Below, in pieces: positions 1-9,089 of a stretch of 64,000 nt of DNA. Every line of letters begins with the position of its first letter. Within the stretch, counting starts at the first letter, position 1. The position numbers and the translations under genes are program-made. The stretch covers positions 5,465,559 through 5,529,558 of the forward strand of contig NZ_CP089746.1 in the NCBI RefSeq assembly GCF_029541745.1. Direction: 5' to 3'. The notes under the pieces are model-generated. The model made no database searches and had not been told where the DNA came from. It saw nothing but the letters and a program-made list of their open reading frames with translations. The DNA comes from Streptomyces sp. LX-29 (GTDB lineage: Bacteria; Actinomycetota; Actinomycetes; Streptomycetales; Streptomycetaceae).

Positions 1-309
1 TGAAGCCGGCCGGAGGCCCGTTCGACCAGCGGATGCCCCGGCCGGATCCGGACCCGGCGGTGGTCCGGGCGGGGTCCGGAGGCGGTTCGGGAGGGCACGA
101 CGGGGCCCGGTCGGGGCCCGGCAGCGGCCGCTTCGGGCGGCCGCCGTTCCGGTCCGTCCGAGCGATCGATGAATATCCGATGACCAGGTGTGATGCCGGG
201 TGCTGCGCACCCGTCCCGCCCCTGTAGCCTTCGGCACACACACCGACCGCGTACACCCGTCTGTGCGACATCGCCATGCCGCGCGACGCCTGCCCCAAGG
301 AGCCGCACC

Positions 310-723
310 ATGACCCAGCGCACCCTCGTCCTCCTCAAGCCCGACGCCGTTCGGCGGGGCCTGGTCGGCGAGATCATCGGCCGGATCGAGCGCAAGGCGA
401 ACTGGGCCGTCACCGCGCTGGAGCTGCGTACCCTCGGCCGCGACACGCTGGAGCAGCACTACGCCGAGCACGTCGGCCGGGACTTCTACGAGCCGCTGGT
501 GGGCTTCATGTCCTCCGGCCCGATCGTGGCGCTCGTCGTCGAGGGCGAGCGGGTCATCGAGGGCGTCCGCGCGCTGGCCGGCCCGACCGACCCGATCAAG
601 GCGCCGAGCGGCACCATCCGGGGCGACTTCGGCACCATCACGCGCGAGAACCTGATTCACGCCTCGGACTCGGAGGAATCCGCCGAGCGGGAAATCAAGA
701 TTTTCTTCCCCGGACTCGGCTGA
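310..723 (+). CDS. ndk: Nucleoside diphosphate kinase
   Basis: Transfers the gamma phosphate between nucleoside triphosphates and diphosphates in the cytoplasm through a phospho-histidine. The 137-aa product has the usual family length. It opens with TLVLLKPDAVRRGLVGEI and carries the active-site block NLIHASDS, with the catalytic His at residue 117. The ATG at 310 follows the sequence AAGGAGCCGCACC, a good ribosome binding site. Longer upstream frames exist but lack similarity to the family. The gene stands alone, with a hairpin just downstream and mreB next in the same direction, an order common in Streptomyces. Confidence 0.97.
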   Translation: MTQRTLVLLKPDAVRRGLVGEIIGRIERKANWAVTALELRTLGRDTLEQHYAEHVGRDFYEPLVGFMSSGPIVALVVEGERVIEGVRALAGPTDPIKAPSGTIRGDFGTITRENLIHASDSEESAEREIKIFFPGLG

Positions 724-773
724 ACCCGCACCATCTTCGTCTGAGGCGGAATCACGGCCACACCCCGCTGACC

Positions 774-802
774 GGGGGCGACCGCTATTTTCGGTCGCCC
801 CT
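774..802 (+). terminator. Hairpin after ndk
   Basis: Ten-base arms GGGGCGACCG (775-784) and CGGTCGCCCC (792-801) enclose a T-rich loop. It lies 50 nt after the ndk stop codon and probably ends that transcript. The rest of the gap up to mreB shows no gene. Confidence 0.7.
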
Positions 803-1014
803 TGGCATATGCCGGCCGATCGGGGGAACGCGACACCCCGACACGACGTCACCATGAGAGGGGGCGGGGACGTGTTCTGCTGACAATGGCGGAGGACCCT
901 CGCGTCGTGTTCGAGCGAGCGAGACTACGATGAAGCTTCCGCGCCTCGCAGCGCACCCATCCTGCCGACCTCAAGTAAGCATTCGCTCCAGTTGGGAAGG
1001 CCAGACGTATCCTC

Positions 1015-2046
1015 ATGGGGAACAACATGTCGTTCATCGGCCGTGACATGGCTGTCGACCTCGGGACCGCCAACACGCTGGTGTACGTCAGGGGCCGCGG
1101 GATCGTCCTCAACGAGCCGTCAGTCGTCGCCATCAATACCAACACCGGCGGAATCCTCGCGGTGGGCGCCGAGGCGAAGAAGATGATCGGCCGGACCCCT
1201 GGCAATATCGTGGCCGTCCGTCCGCTCAAGGACGGTGTGATCGCCGATTTCGAGATCACCGAGCGGATGCTCCGTTATTTCATCCTCAAGATCCACAAGC
1301 GGCGCTATCTGGCGCGTCCGCGGGTCGTGGTCTGCGTGCCGTCCGGTATCACCGGGGTCGAGCGCCGCGCCGTGATCGAGGCGTCCACCCAGGCGGGTGC
1401 CCGTCAGGTGCACATCATCGAGGAGCCGATGGCGGCGGCGATCGGCTCGGGTCTGCCGGTCCACGAGGCCACCGGCAACATGGTCGTGGACATCGGCGGC
1501 GGCACCACCGAGGTCGCCGTCATCTCGCTCGGTGGAATCGTCACCGCGCAGTCCATCCGGGTCGCCGGCGACGAGTTGGACAACGCGATCATCCAGCACG
1601 TCAAGAAGGAGTACAGCCTCCTGCTGGGCGAGCGCACCGCCGAGAACATCAAGATCACCATCGGCTCGGCCTACGAGACCGAGCAGGAGGAGCACACCGA
1701 GATCCGCGGCCGTGACCTGGTCAGCGGACTCCCCAAGACCGTGGTGATCTCCGCCGCGGAGGTCCGCAAGGCCATGGAGGAGCCGGTCAACTCCATCGTC
1801 GACGCGGTCAAGACCACGCTCGACAAGTGCCCGCCCGAGCTCTCCGGCGACGTGATGGACCGCGGCATCGTGCTCACCGGCGGCGGCGCGCTGCTGCGTG
1901 GCCTGGACGAGCGGCTGCGCCGGGAGACCGGTATGCCCATCCACATCGCCGAGGACCCGCTGGACTCCGTCGCCCTGGGCTCCGGCAAGTGCGTCGAGGA
2001 GTTCGAGGCCCTCCAGCAGGTGCTGGACGCCCAGCCCCGCAGATGA
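1015..2046 (+). CDS. mreB: Rod-shape-determining actin homologue MreB
   Basis: Actin-like ATPase that assembles under the membrane and guides peptidoglycan synthesis; in Streptomyces it acts mainly in spore wall formation. The 343-aa protein has the phosphate-1 motif DLGTANT near residue 17, the phosphate-2 motif DIGGGTTEVAV near residue 159 and the adenosine motif LTGGGALL near residue 287. An in-frame ATG at 1027 (MSFIGRD) is a plausible alternative start because GGGGA lies 5 nt before it. It is followed by a hairpin and by mreC, mreD, pbp2 and a rodA-like gene in one direction. Confidence 0.97.
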   Translation: MGNNMSFIGRDMAVDLGTANTLVYVRGRGIVLNEPSVVAINTNTGGILAVGAEAKKMIGRTPGNIVAVRPLKDGVIADFEITERMLRYFILKIHKRRYLARPRVVVCVPSGITGVERRAVIEASTQAGARQVHIIEEPMAAAIGSGLPVHEATGNMVVDIGGGTTEVAVISLGGIVTAQSIRVAGDELDNAIIQHVKKEYSLLLGERTAENIKITIGSAYETEQEEHTEIRGRDLVSGLPKTVVISAAEVRKAMEEPVNSIVDAVKTTLDKCPPELSGDVMDRGIVLTGGGALLRGLDERLRRETGMPIHIAEDPLDSVALGSGKCVEEFEALQQVLDAQPRR

Positions 2047-2185
2047 CCCGCGGGTGATCCGCGAACGGCCCACGCCCGGTGCCGTGGCGGCATCCCCTCA
2101 CCGTCGTACGTCCCCGTGCGACATGTGTACGACCTCCGTATGGACGCCGTACCAGCTCGTGGATGACACTCCGTCATCGGCGCGT

Positions 2186-2223
2186 TTCCGCCGCACGGGC
2201 GCCGCTTCGCCCATGCGGCGGAA
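2186..2223 (+). terminator. Hairpin in the mreB-mreC gap
   Basis: Inverted repeat TTCCGCCGCA (2186-2195) and TGCGGCGGAA (2214-2223). It could attenuate read-through from mreB into mreC, which would let mreB be expressed at a higher level than the rest of the cluster. No T-run follows. Confidence 0.45.
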
Positions 2224-2290
2224 CGCCGGCAGACAACGCTGATATACAGGCATAAGGTCCGACTCCTACGAGGAAGGCACGTCGCCGCAC

Positions 2291-3241
2291 GTGAGGGACA
2301 CACGAGAGAGCAGACTGCTCCTGGTGCTGCTGATTGCCATCGCGTTCGCACTGATCACGGTGGACATCCGCGGCGGCGAGGACTCACCCCTGGACGGCGC
2401 CCGGCAGTCCGCCGAGTCCGTCTTCGGGCCGGTGGAGAACGGCGTGGCCCAGGTCGTCGACCCGGTCGGCAACGCCATCGCCGCCGTGCGGGACTCCGAC
2501 GAGCGACACAACCGCATCAGCGACCTCGAACGGGAGAACGCGGAGCTCAAGCAGCGACTCGGCAGCGAGGAGCGCAACCGCGCCCGGCACGCCGAGTACG
2601 ACCGGATGATGAAGAGCGCCGGTGCCGGCCGCTACGGCGTCATCGGCGCCGAGGTCATCGCCATCGGCGCCGCCCAGGGCTTCTCCTGGACCGTCACCAT
2701 CGACGTCGGCAGCAAGGACGGCATCCGCCGCGACATGACCGTCATCAACGGCGACGGACTGGTCGGCCGGGTCACCACCGTCGGTCGCTCCACCTCCACC
2801 GTGCTGCTGGCCGGCGACCCCGACTTCACCGTCGGCACCCGCATGGAGAAGACCGGGGAGCTCGGCTTCGCCACCGGCCAGGGCGACCGACCGCTGCGGC
2901 TCCAACTGCTCAACGGCAAGGCCAAGGTGAAGAAGGGCGACCGGCTGGTCACCTTCGGCTCGCGTGCCAACAAGCCGTTCGTCCCCGGCGTCCCGGTCGG
3001 CGAGGTGGTGCGCGTCGACCCGTCCGACGGCGGACTCACCCGCACCGTCCAGGTGCGCCCGTACGTCGGCTTCACCAAGCTCGACATCGTCGGCGTCGTC
3101 GTCCAGCCGCCGCGCGAGAACCCGCGCGACGCGGTGCTGCCGCCCAAGCCGAAGAAGCCCAAGCCGGCGCCCACGGTCACCGTCACGGCCACCCCGCCCG
3201 CGCGCGAGGACGAAGACGCCTACGCCGCCGAAAGGGACTGA
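2291..3241 (+). CDS. mreC: Rod-shape-determining protein MreC
   Basis: Bitopic membrane protein that links MreB to the periplasmic wall enzymes. The 316-aa product starts at GTG 2291 and has an N-terminal membrane helix (about residues 10-27), a coiled coil (about 70-105) and then the beta-rich MreC domain to about residue 275. The Pro/Lys-rich tail (PPKPKKPKPAPTVTVTATPP) is typical of actinobacterial MreC. The stop codon is 2 nt before the mreD start, so the two are probably translated together. Confidence 0.95.
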   Translation: MRDTRESRLLLVLLIAIAFALITVDIRGGEDSPLDGARQSAESVFGPVENGVAQVVDPVGNAIAAVRDSDERHNRISDLERENAELKQRLGSEERNRARHAEYDRMMKSAGAGRYGVIGAEVIAIGAAQGFSWTVTIDVGSKDGIRRDMTVINGDGLVGRVTTVGRSTSTVLLAGDPDFTVGTRMEKTGELGFATGQGDRPLRLQLLNGKAKVKKGDRLVTFGSRANKPFVPGVPVGEVVRVDPSDGGLTRTVQVRPYVGFTKLDIVGVVVQPPRENPRDAVLPPKPKKPKPAPTVTVTATPPAREDEDAYAAERD

Positions 3242-3243
3242 CG

Positions 3244-3948
3244 ATGCTGCGCATCAACCGGATCCTGCTCTCCACGACCCTGGTGATCGTCGCCCTGATC
3301 ACCCAGGTCTGTGTGCTCGCCCGGCTCAACCTGCCCGGCGCCGTCCCCGACCTGCTGCTGCTCGTCGTGCTCGGCCTGGCGCTGGTCTACGGACACACCG
3401 GCGGCGCCCTCATCGGCTTCGGCGCCGGCCTCCTCGCCGACCTGGCCCCGCCCGCCGACCACGCCGCCGGGCGCTACGCCCTGGTCCTGTGCGTCATCGG
3501 CTACCTGGCCGGCCTCGCCCGACCCGAGAACGGGCAGCTCCGCTCGGCGACCGGCCCCATGCTGGTGGTCGTCGCGGGCGCCCTCGGCTCCACCCTGCTC
3601 TACGCGGGCGTCGGCTCCCTGGTCGGCGACACCGCCGCCAGCCATGTGGGCCTGGGCCACCTGCTCTTCACGGCCGCCCTGTACGACCTGCTGCTGGCGC
3701 CCTTCACCGTGCCGCTGATCATGGCCATCGCCCGCCGCACCGACAACGACCCGATGGCGGACGGTTCCGGCGGCGGAGCCGGCGACAGCGGCTGGCTCAC
3801 CCCGGCCGGCTCGATGCGCACCGGCCGCGGCTCCGGCCGTATGGGCAGGGCCGCCCGCATCGGCAGCCAGCGCGGCGGGCTCCTCACCAAGGCCGCCAAG
3901 AGCCGCGCCAACAAGGCGGGACGCATCAAGGGGGTCAAGAGGCTGTGA
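3244..3948 (+). CDS. mreD: Rod-shape-determining protein MreD
   Basis: Integral membrane partner of MreC in the wall-elongation complex. The 234-aa product has about five hydrophobic helices between residues 1 and 165, then an Arg/Gly/Ser-rich cytoplasmic tail (SMRTGRGSGRMGRAAR and following) that is longer than in rod-shaped bacteria but usual in Streptomyces. It lies 2 nt after mreC. The gap to pbp2 contains a tandem duplication, described separately. Confidence 0.93.
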   Translation: MLRINRILLSTTLVIVALITQVCVLARLNLPGAVPDLLLLVVLGLALVYGHTGGALIGFGAGLLADLAPPADHAAGRYALVLCVIGYLAGLARPENGQLRSATGPMLVVVAGALGSTLLYAGVGSLVGDTAASHVGLGHLLFTAALYDLLLAPFTVPLIMAIARRTDNDPMADGSGGGAGDSGWLTPAGSMRTGRGSGRMGRAARIGSQRGGLLTKAAKSRANKAGRIKGVKRL

Positions 3949-3979
3949 GGCGGCGCCGTCACGGCTCATGGAGGACTCC

Positions 3980-4039
3980 ATGAGCAACTCCCTCCCGTCA
4001 CCCGCCACCACCCTCAACGGAGGCGCTGACGCGCCATGA
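3980..4039 (+). CDS. Possible 19-codon leader ORF 1 before pbp2
   Basis: Reads MSNSLPSPATTLNGGADAP and stops with a TGA that overlaps the ATG of the next mini-ORF (ATGA). An in-frame ATG at 3968 could add four residues. No similarity is recognised. It may exist only because the pbp2 ribosome-binding region was duplicated, but if translated it would feed ribosomes into the next frame. Confidence 0.3.
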   Translation: MSNSLPSPATTLNGGADAP

Positions 4040-4093
4040 GCTCCCTCCCGTCACCCGCCACCACCCTCAAGGGAGGTGCTGACGCGCCATGAG
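3988..4093 (+). repeat. 53-bp tandem duplication around the pbp2 ribosome binding site
   Basis: Two adjacent 53-bp copies, 3988-4040 and 4041-4093, differ at only two bases. Each copy carries a GGAGG-type ribosome binding site and ends in GACGCGCCATGAG, so the pbp2 start codon and its signal are present twice. The second copy ends inside the pbp2 start. Confidence 0.95.
4036..4092 (+). CDS. Possible 18-codon leader ORF 2 before pbp2
   Basis: Reads MSSLPSPATTLKGGADAP, nearly identical to leader ORF 1, with a ribosome binding site AACGGAGG 12 nt before its ATG. Its TGA overlaps the pbp2 ATG (ATGA at 4089-4092). Either a translational coupling device or a by-product of the duplication. Confidence 0.35.
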   Translation: MSSLPSPATTLKGGADAP

Positions 4094-6230
4094 CAACATC
4101 CCTGAGACCGGGCGGACCACGCGTATCACCGTCCGCCTCATCGCCATCCAGATCCTGGTCTTCTCGCTGCTGCTCACCCTCGCCGGGCGCCTGTGGTACC
4201 TCCAGATCCGCAACGGCGACGAGTACACCGCCGAGGCCGCCAGCAACCACGTCCAGCAGGTCATCCAACCCGCCACCCGCGGCTCGATACTGGACGCCCG
4301 CGGCATCCCGCTCGCGGACAACGAGACCCGCCTCGTGGTCTCCGCCAGCCGCACCGACCTGATGAAGATGAAGGACGACGGCAAGGCGGTGCTCACCCGG
4401 CTGGCCGCGGTCCTGGACATGAAGCCGCAGGAGGTCATGGACAAGGTGCGGCTGTGCGACGCCAAGACGCCGCAGCCGTGCTGGAACGGCTCCCCGTACC
4501 AGCCCATCCCGATCACCGACGAGGCCACCACCCAGCAGGCGCTCCAGATCCGCGAGCGCGCCGAGGACTTCCCCGGCATCAGCGCCGAGCCCACCCCGGT
4601 GCGTCGCTACGCCGCGCCCGGGGACGCCAACGCCGCCCAGGTCCTGGGATACCTCTCCCCGGTCACCGACGAGGAGATCAAGGACGCCGAGAAGAGCGAG
4701 TCGCCGCTGCTGCGCTCCGACCAGATCGGCCGCTCCGGCCTGGAGCGCTCCTACGACGACCAACTGCGCGGCAAGGCCGGCATCACCCGCTACGAGGTGG
4801 ACAACCTCGGCCGGGTCATCGGCAAGGGGAAGAGCGAGCGGGCCGAGCCCGGGTCCAACGTCGTCACCAGCATCGACGCCCGGGTGCAGGCCATCGCCGA
4901 GAAGGAGCTGGCGCTGGCGATGAAGGAGGCCCGCAAGGTCTCCGACCGGAACACCGGCACCAACTACAAGGCCGACGCGGGCGCCGTCGTCGTCATGGAG
5001 GCCAAGACCGGCCGGATCGTCGCCATGGCCTCCAACCCCACCTACGACCCCAACGCCTGGGTCGGCGGCATCTCCGCCAGGGACTACCGGAAGCTCACCG
5101 GCAAGAAGTCCAACTACCCGCTGCTCAACCGCGCCATCCAGGGCCAGGCGGCCCCCGGCTCGATCTTCAAGGTCATCCCGACCACGGCCGCGGTCAACGC
5201 GGGCTACCGGTTCTCCGACCGCTACCCGTGCCCCAGCTCGTACAGCATCGGCGGCCAGGTCTTCAAGAACTTCGAGTCCCAGGGCCACGGCAGCATCACC
5301 CTCGGCCAGGCGCTCGAGGTCTCCTGTGACACCGTCTACTACGGGCTGTCCCACCAGCAGTGGCAGAAGGACGGCGGGATCAACCCCAAGAAGCACCCGA
5401 AGGACTGGTTCTACAAGACCGCCCACCAGTTCGGCCTCGGCAAGGAGACCGGCATCGACCTCCCCAACGAGGTCAGCGGCCGGGTCCCGGACCGCCAGTG
5501 GAAGAAGGACTACTGGAAGGCCAACAAGGACGTCTGGTGCAGGCAGGGGAAGAAGGGCGGCGACTACGCCGAGCGGATCGCCTACGAGAACTGCCTCGAG
5601 GGCATGAAGATGCGCGCCGGTGACGCCGTCAACTACTCCATCGGCCAGGGCGACACCCTCGTCACCCCGATCCAGATGGCCACCATCTACTCGGCCATCT
5701 CCAACGGCGGCACGCTCTACGACCCCACCGTCGGCAAGGCCGTCATCAGCGCCGACGGCAAGAAGGTGCGCGAGATCAAGCCCAGCTCGCACGGCAGGCT
5801 GCCGATGGACGCCAAGACCAATCGGCAGATAAACGAGGCTCTGGCCGGCGTCGCCACCCGCGGCACCGCCGCCTGGCGCTTCGGCGGCTGGCCGCAGGAC
5901 AAGATCCCGATGCACGCCAAGACCGGTACGGCGGAGGTCTACGGCAAGCAGACCACCTCGTGGTTCGCGTCGTACACCAAGGACTACACGATCGTGATGA
6001 CGATCTCTCAGGGTGGCACCGGCTCCGGCGCCTCCGGGCCGGCCGTGCGCAACATCTACAGCGCGATGTACGGGGTGTCCCCGGACGGCGAGATCGACCG
6101 CGGGAAGGCGCTGCTGCCCGAGCCGCAGCGCAGGCTGCCCAAGATCAACCGTGATGGGACCATCGAGGCCAAGTCGTTCGGCGAGAAGTACACGGCCATC
6201 GGCACGACCGGAAGGCGGCCCGAAGAGTGA
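4089..6230 (+). CDS. pbp2: Penicillin-binding protein 2 (class B transpeptidase)
   Basis: Cross-links peptidoglycan with the RodA-type polymerase encoded next. The 713-aa protein has a short cytoplasmic N-terminus, one membrane anchor (about residues 18-38), a dimerisation/pedestal domain and a transpeptidase domain. The catalytic motifs are all present: SIFK with the nucleophile at Ser358, SCD near residue 418 and KTG at 611-613. The ATG at 4089 is preceded by AAGGGAGG. Its end overlaps the start of the rodA-like gene (GTGA), which indicates coupled translation. Confidence 0.96.
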   Translation: MSNIPETGRTTRITVRLIAIQILVFSLLLTLAGRLWYLQIRNGDEYTAEAASNHVQQVIQPATRGSILDARGIPLADNETRLVVSASRTDLMKMKDDGKAVLTRLAAVLDMKPQEVMDKVRLCDAKTPQPCWNGSPYQPIPITDEATTQQALQIRERAEDFPGISAEPTPVRRYAAPGDANAAQVLGYLSPVTDEEIKDAEKSESPLLRSDQIGRSGLERSYDDQLRGKAGITRYEVDNLGRVIGKGKSERAEPGSNVVTSIDARVQAIAEKELALAMKEARKVSDRNTGTNYKADAGAVVVMEAKTGRIVAMASNPTYDPNAWVGGISARDYRKLTGKKSNYPLLNRAIQGQAAPGSIFKVIPTTAAVNAGYRFSDRYPCPSSYSIGGQVFKNFESQGHGSITLGQALEVSCDTVYYGLSHQQWQKDGGINPKKHPKDWFYKTAHQFGLGKETGIDLPNEVSGRVPDRQWKKDYWKANKDVWCRQGKKGGDYAERIAYENCLEGMKMRAGDAVNYSIGQGDTLVTPIQMATIYSAISNGGTLYDPTVGKAVISADGKKVREIKPSSHGRLPMDAKTNRQINEALAGVATRGTAAWRFGGWPQDKIPMHAKTGTAEVYGKQTTSWFASYTKDYTIVMTISQGGTGSGASGPAVRNIYSAMYGVSPDGEIDRGKALLPEPQRRLPKINRDGTIEAKSFGEKYTAIGTTGRRPEE

Positions 6231-7426
6231 GCGCGTCGTCCGATCTCGCGGTACGCAGGTACGGGCCGGAGAAGTCCACGTGGGGCAAGCTCATGGCGCG
6301 CGACTCCCTCGTGCGCCGGCTCGACTGGATACTCATGCTCTCCGCGCTCGCCCTGTCCGCCATCGGCGCGGCGCTGGTGTACTCCGCGACCCGCAACCGC
6401 ACCGAGCTCAACCAGGGCGACCCGTACTACTTCCTGTTCCGCCATGTGCTGAACACCGGCATCGGGCTGGCGCTGGCGGTGGCCACCATCTGGCTCGGCC
6501 ATCGCACCCTGCGCGGCGCCGTGCCGGTGCTCTACGCGCTGTCGGTGCTGCTGGTGCTGGCCGTGCTCACCCCGCTCGGCTCCACCATCAACGGCGCGCA
6601 CGCCTGGATCGTGATCGGCGGCGGCTTCTCCCTCCAGCCGTCCGAGTTCGCCAAGATCACCATCATCCTGGGGATGGCGGTGCTGCTCGCCTCACGGGTG
6701 GACGCGGGTGACCGCGTCGACCCCGACCACCGCACCGTCGTCCAGGCGCTGGCCCTGGCCGCGCTGCCCATCGCCATCGTGCTCCTCATGCCCGACCTGG
6801 GCTCCGTGATGGTGATGGCGGTGATCGTGCTGGCCGTGCTGCTCGCCTCCGGCGCCTCCAACCGCTGGATCGCCGGGCTCATCGGCACCGCCGTGCTCGG
6901 CGCGGTCCTGGTCTGGCAGCTCGGCGTGCTCGACCAGTACCAGATCGACCGCTTCGCCGCGTTCGCCAACCCCGCCCTCGACCCCGCCGGCGTCGGCTAC
7001 AACACCAACCAGGCGCGCATCGCCATCGGCTCCGGCGGCCTCACCGGTTCCGGGCTGTTCCAGGGCACCCAGACCACCGGTCAGTTCGTGCCCGAGCAGC
7101 AGACCGACTTCGTCTTCAGCGTCGCCGGCGAGGAGCTCGGATTCCTCGGCGCGGGCCTGATCATCGCGCTGATCGGCGTCGTGATGTGGCGGGCCTGCCG
7201 CATCGCGCGGGACACCACCGAGCTGTACGGCACCGTGGTCGCCGCCGGGATCATCGCCTGGTTCGCGTTCCAGTCGTTCGAGAACATCGGGATGACGCTC
7301 GGGATCATGCCGGTGGCCGGCCTGCCGCTGCCGTTCGTCTCCTACGGCGGATCCTCCATGTTCGCCGTCTGGATAGCGGTCGGACTCCTGCAGTCCATCC
7401 GCGTGCAACGGCCGGTCGCCGCCTGA
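6227..7426 (+). CDS. rodA: RodA/FtsW-family SEDS peptidoglycan polymerase
   Basis: Polymerises lipid II into glycan strands in the membrane together with PBP2. The 399-aa product has about ten membrane helices and SEDS landmarks: NGAHAWI near residue 125, the block QPSEFAKI near 138, and the extracellular segment EQQTDFVFSVAGEELGFLG with the conserved Asp/Glu near residue 293. Start GTG 6227 overlaps the pbp2 stop. This is the last gene of the mre cluster; Streptomyces workers also call this gene sfr. Confidence 0.94.
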   Translation: MSASSDLAVRRYGPEKSTWGKLMARDSLVRRLDWILMLSALALSAIGAALVYSATRNRTELNQGDPYYFLFRHVLNTGIGLALAVATIWLGHRTLRGAVPVLYALSVLLVLAVLTPLGSTINGAHAWIVIGGGFSLQPSEFAKITIILGMAVLLASRVDAGDRVDPDHRTVVQALALAALPIAIVLLMPDLGSVMVMAVIVLAVLLASGASNRWIAGLIGTAVLGAVLVWQLGVLDQYQIDRFAAFANPALDPAGVGYNTNQARIAIGSGGLTGSGLFQGTQTTGQFVPEQQTDFVFSVAGEELGFLGAGLIIALIGVVMWRACRIARDTTELYGTVVAAGIIAWFAFQSFENIGMTLGIMPVAGLPLPFVSYGGSSMFAVWIAVGLLQSIRVQRPVAA

Positions 7427-7466
7427 CGACCTGTTGCCGAACCCGCCGCGGGGCTAGATTCGACGC

Positions 7467-9008
7467 ATGGCGGACACCGTGCGAGAAGTCGAGCGGAAGT
7501 ACGACGCGGCCGACGCCGGAGGGCTCCCGGACCTGAGCGGAGTCCCCGGCGTGGCGCGCACCGTCGCCGGGGGAGTGGTCACCCTCGACGCCACCTACTA
7601 CGACACCCCCGACCGGCGGCTGGCGGCCGACGGCATCACGCTCCGCCGCCGCACCGGCGGCGACGACGCCGGATGGCACCTGAAGCTGCCGGTCGGCCCC
7701 GACACCCGGGACGAGATCCGGGCGTCGCTCGCGGACGACCTGCCCCGCCGGCTGGCCGCCCTCATCCACTCCCGCACCCGGGGCGCCCGGGTGGTCCCCC
7801 TGGTCCGGCTGGTCTCCGAGCGCGAGGTGCACCGGCTGCTGGACGCCGAGGGCGTGCCGCTCGCGGAAGGCTCCGTCGACCGGGTCACCGCCTACCGGCT
7901 GGCGGACGGGGAGCGGGCGCCGGCGCACTGGACCGAGATCGAGGTGGAGCTGGCCGAGGGATGCGACCCCCGGCTGCTCGACGCGATCGAGAAGAAGCTG
8001 CGCAAGGCGGGCGTGCGGCGCGCCGCCGCCAGCTCCAAGCTGGCCAGGGCGCTGCACGAGACCGCCACCGAGGAGGAGCGCAAGCGGACCGCCGAGGCCC
8101 GGCGGCCGGCCCGGCCGGCCGAGCCCACCGCCGGCGACGTGGTGCTGGACTACGCCCGCGGCCAGCTCGCCGCCATCGTCACGCTCGACCCCGCCGTGCG
8201 CCTGGACACCCCCGACTCCGTCCACCGGATGCGTGTGGCCACCCGCCGACTGCGCAGCCTGTTCCGGTCCTACGCCAAGGTGCTCGACCGCGGTGTCACC
8301 GACCCCGTCGGCGAGGAGCTCAAGTGGCTGGCCGCCGAGCTCGGCGTGGACCGCGACCGCGAGGTGCTCACCGAGCGGCTGAGCCGGCGACTGGACGAGG
8401 TGCCGCCCGCGCTGCGGGTGGGCCCCGTGCGCAACCGGCTGCACACCTGGTCGCACGCGCGCCGCGGCGGGTCCCGGCGGCAGGTGATCGCCCTGCTCGA
8501 CGGCGAGCGGTATCTCGCGCTGCTGAACACGCTCGACGCCCTGCTCGCCGCCCCGCCGCTGCGCCCGGCCGCCGCGAGGCCCCCGCGGAAGGTGCTCCGC
8601 AAGGCGGTGCTCCGCGACTTCGCCCGCCTCGCCGGTCGGGTGGAGACCGCCCTGAGCGCCCCGGCGGGACCCGAGCGCGACGAGGCCGTCCACGCCGCCC
8701 GCAAGGCCGCCAAGCGCACCCGCTACGCCGCCGAGGCGGCCCGCCCGGCGCTGGGCAAGCCCGCCAAGCGCTTCGCCCAGCGGATGACCTCCGTCCAGGA
8801 TGTGCTCGGCGACCACCAGGACAGCGTGGTCGCGCGCCAGGCGCTGACCGACCTGTCCGCCGAGGCGCACGCCGCGGGGGAGAGCGCCTTCACCTACGGC
8901 CTCGTCTACGGGCGCGAGGAGGCCGTGGCGGCCGACCGCGAGCGGGAGCTGCCGGAGCTGTGGGCCGAGGTCTCGCGGAAGAAGCACCGGGCGGCGCTGG
9001 GGGCGTGA
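7467..9008 (+). CDS. CYTH and CHAD domain protein
   Basis: The N-terminal CYTH domain (residues 1-200) has the ExExK signature EVERK at 7-11 and belongs to the triphosphate tunnel metalloenzyme fold. The C-terminal CHAD domain (about 215-510) is a helical bundle rich in conserved His and basic residues (DSVHRMRVATRRLRSLF, AVHAARKAAKRTRYA) that binds polyphosphate in studied cases. A role in polyphosphate or triphosphate metabolism is inferred from these families. A TAGATT -10 box ends 6 nt before the ATG, so the mRNA is probably leaderless. Confidence 0.9.
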   Translation: MADTVREVERKYDAADAGGLPDLSGVPGVARTVAGGVVTLDATYYDTPDRRLAADGITLRRRTGGDDAGWHLKLPVGPDTRDEIRASLADDLPRRLAALIHSRTRGARVVPLVRLVSEREVHRLLDAEGVPLAEGSVDRVTAYRLADGERAPAHWTEIEVELAEGCDPRLLDAIEKKLRKAGVRRAAASSKLARALHETATEEERKRTAEARRPARPAEPTAGDVVLDYARGQLAAIVTLDPAVRLDTPDSVHRMRVATRRLRSLFRSYAKVLDRGVTDPVGEELKWLAAELGVDRDREVLTERLSRRLDEVPPALRVGPVRNRLHTWSHARRGGSRRQVIALLDGERYLALLNTLDALLAAPPLRPAAARPPRKVLRKAVLRDFARLAGRVETALSAPAGPERDEAVHAARKAAKRTRYAAEAARPALGKPAKRFAQRMTSVQDVLGDHQDSVVARQALTDLSAEAHAAGESAFTYGLVYGREEAVAADRERELPELWAEVSRKKHRAALGA

Positions 9009-9089
9009 CGCGGCTCGGAAGGGGATGCCCGCCGATCGGGGTACGCTGGATGGTCACCTCTGTCCGCTCATGAGAGACGACCCCATCAG

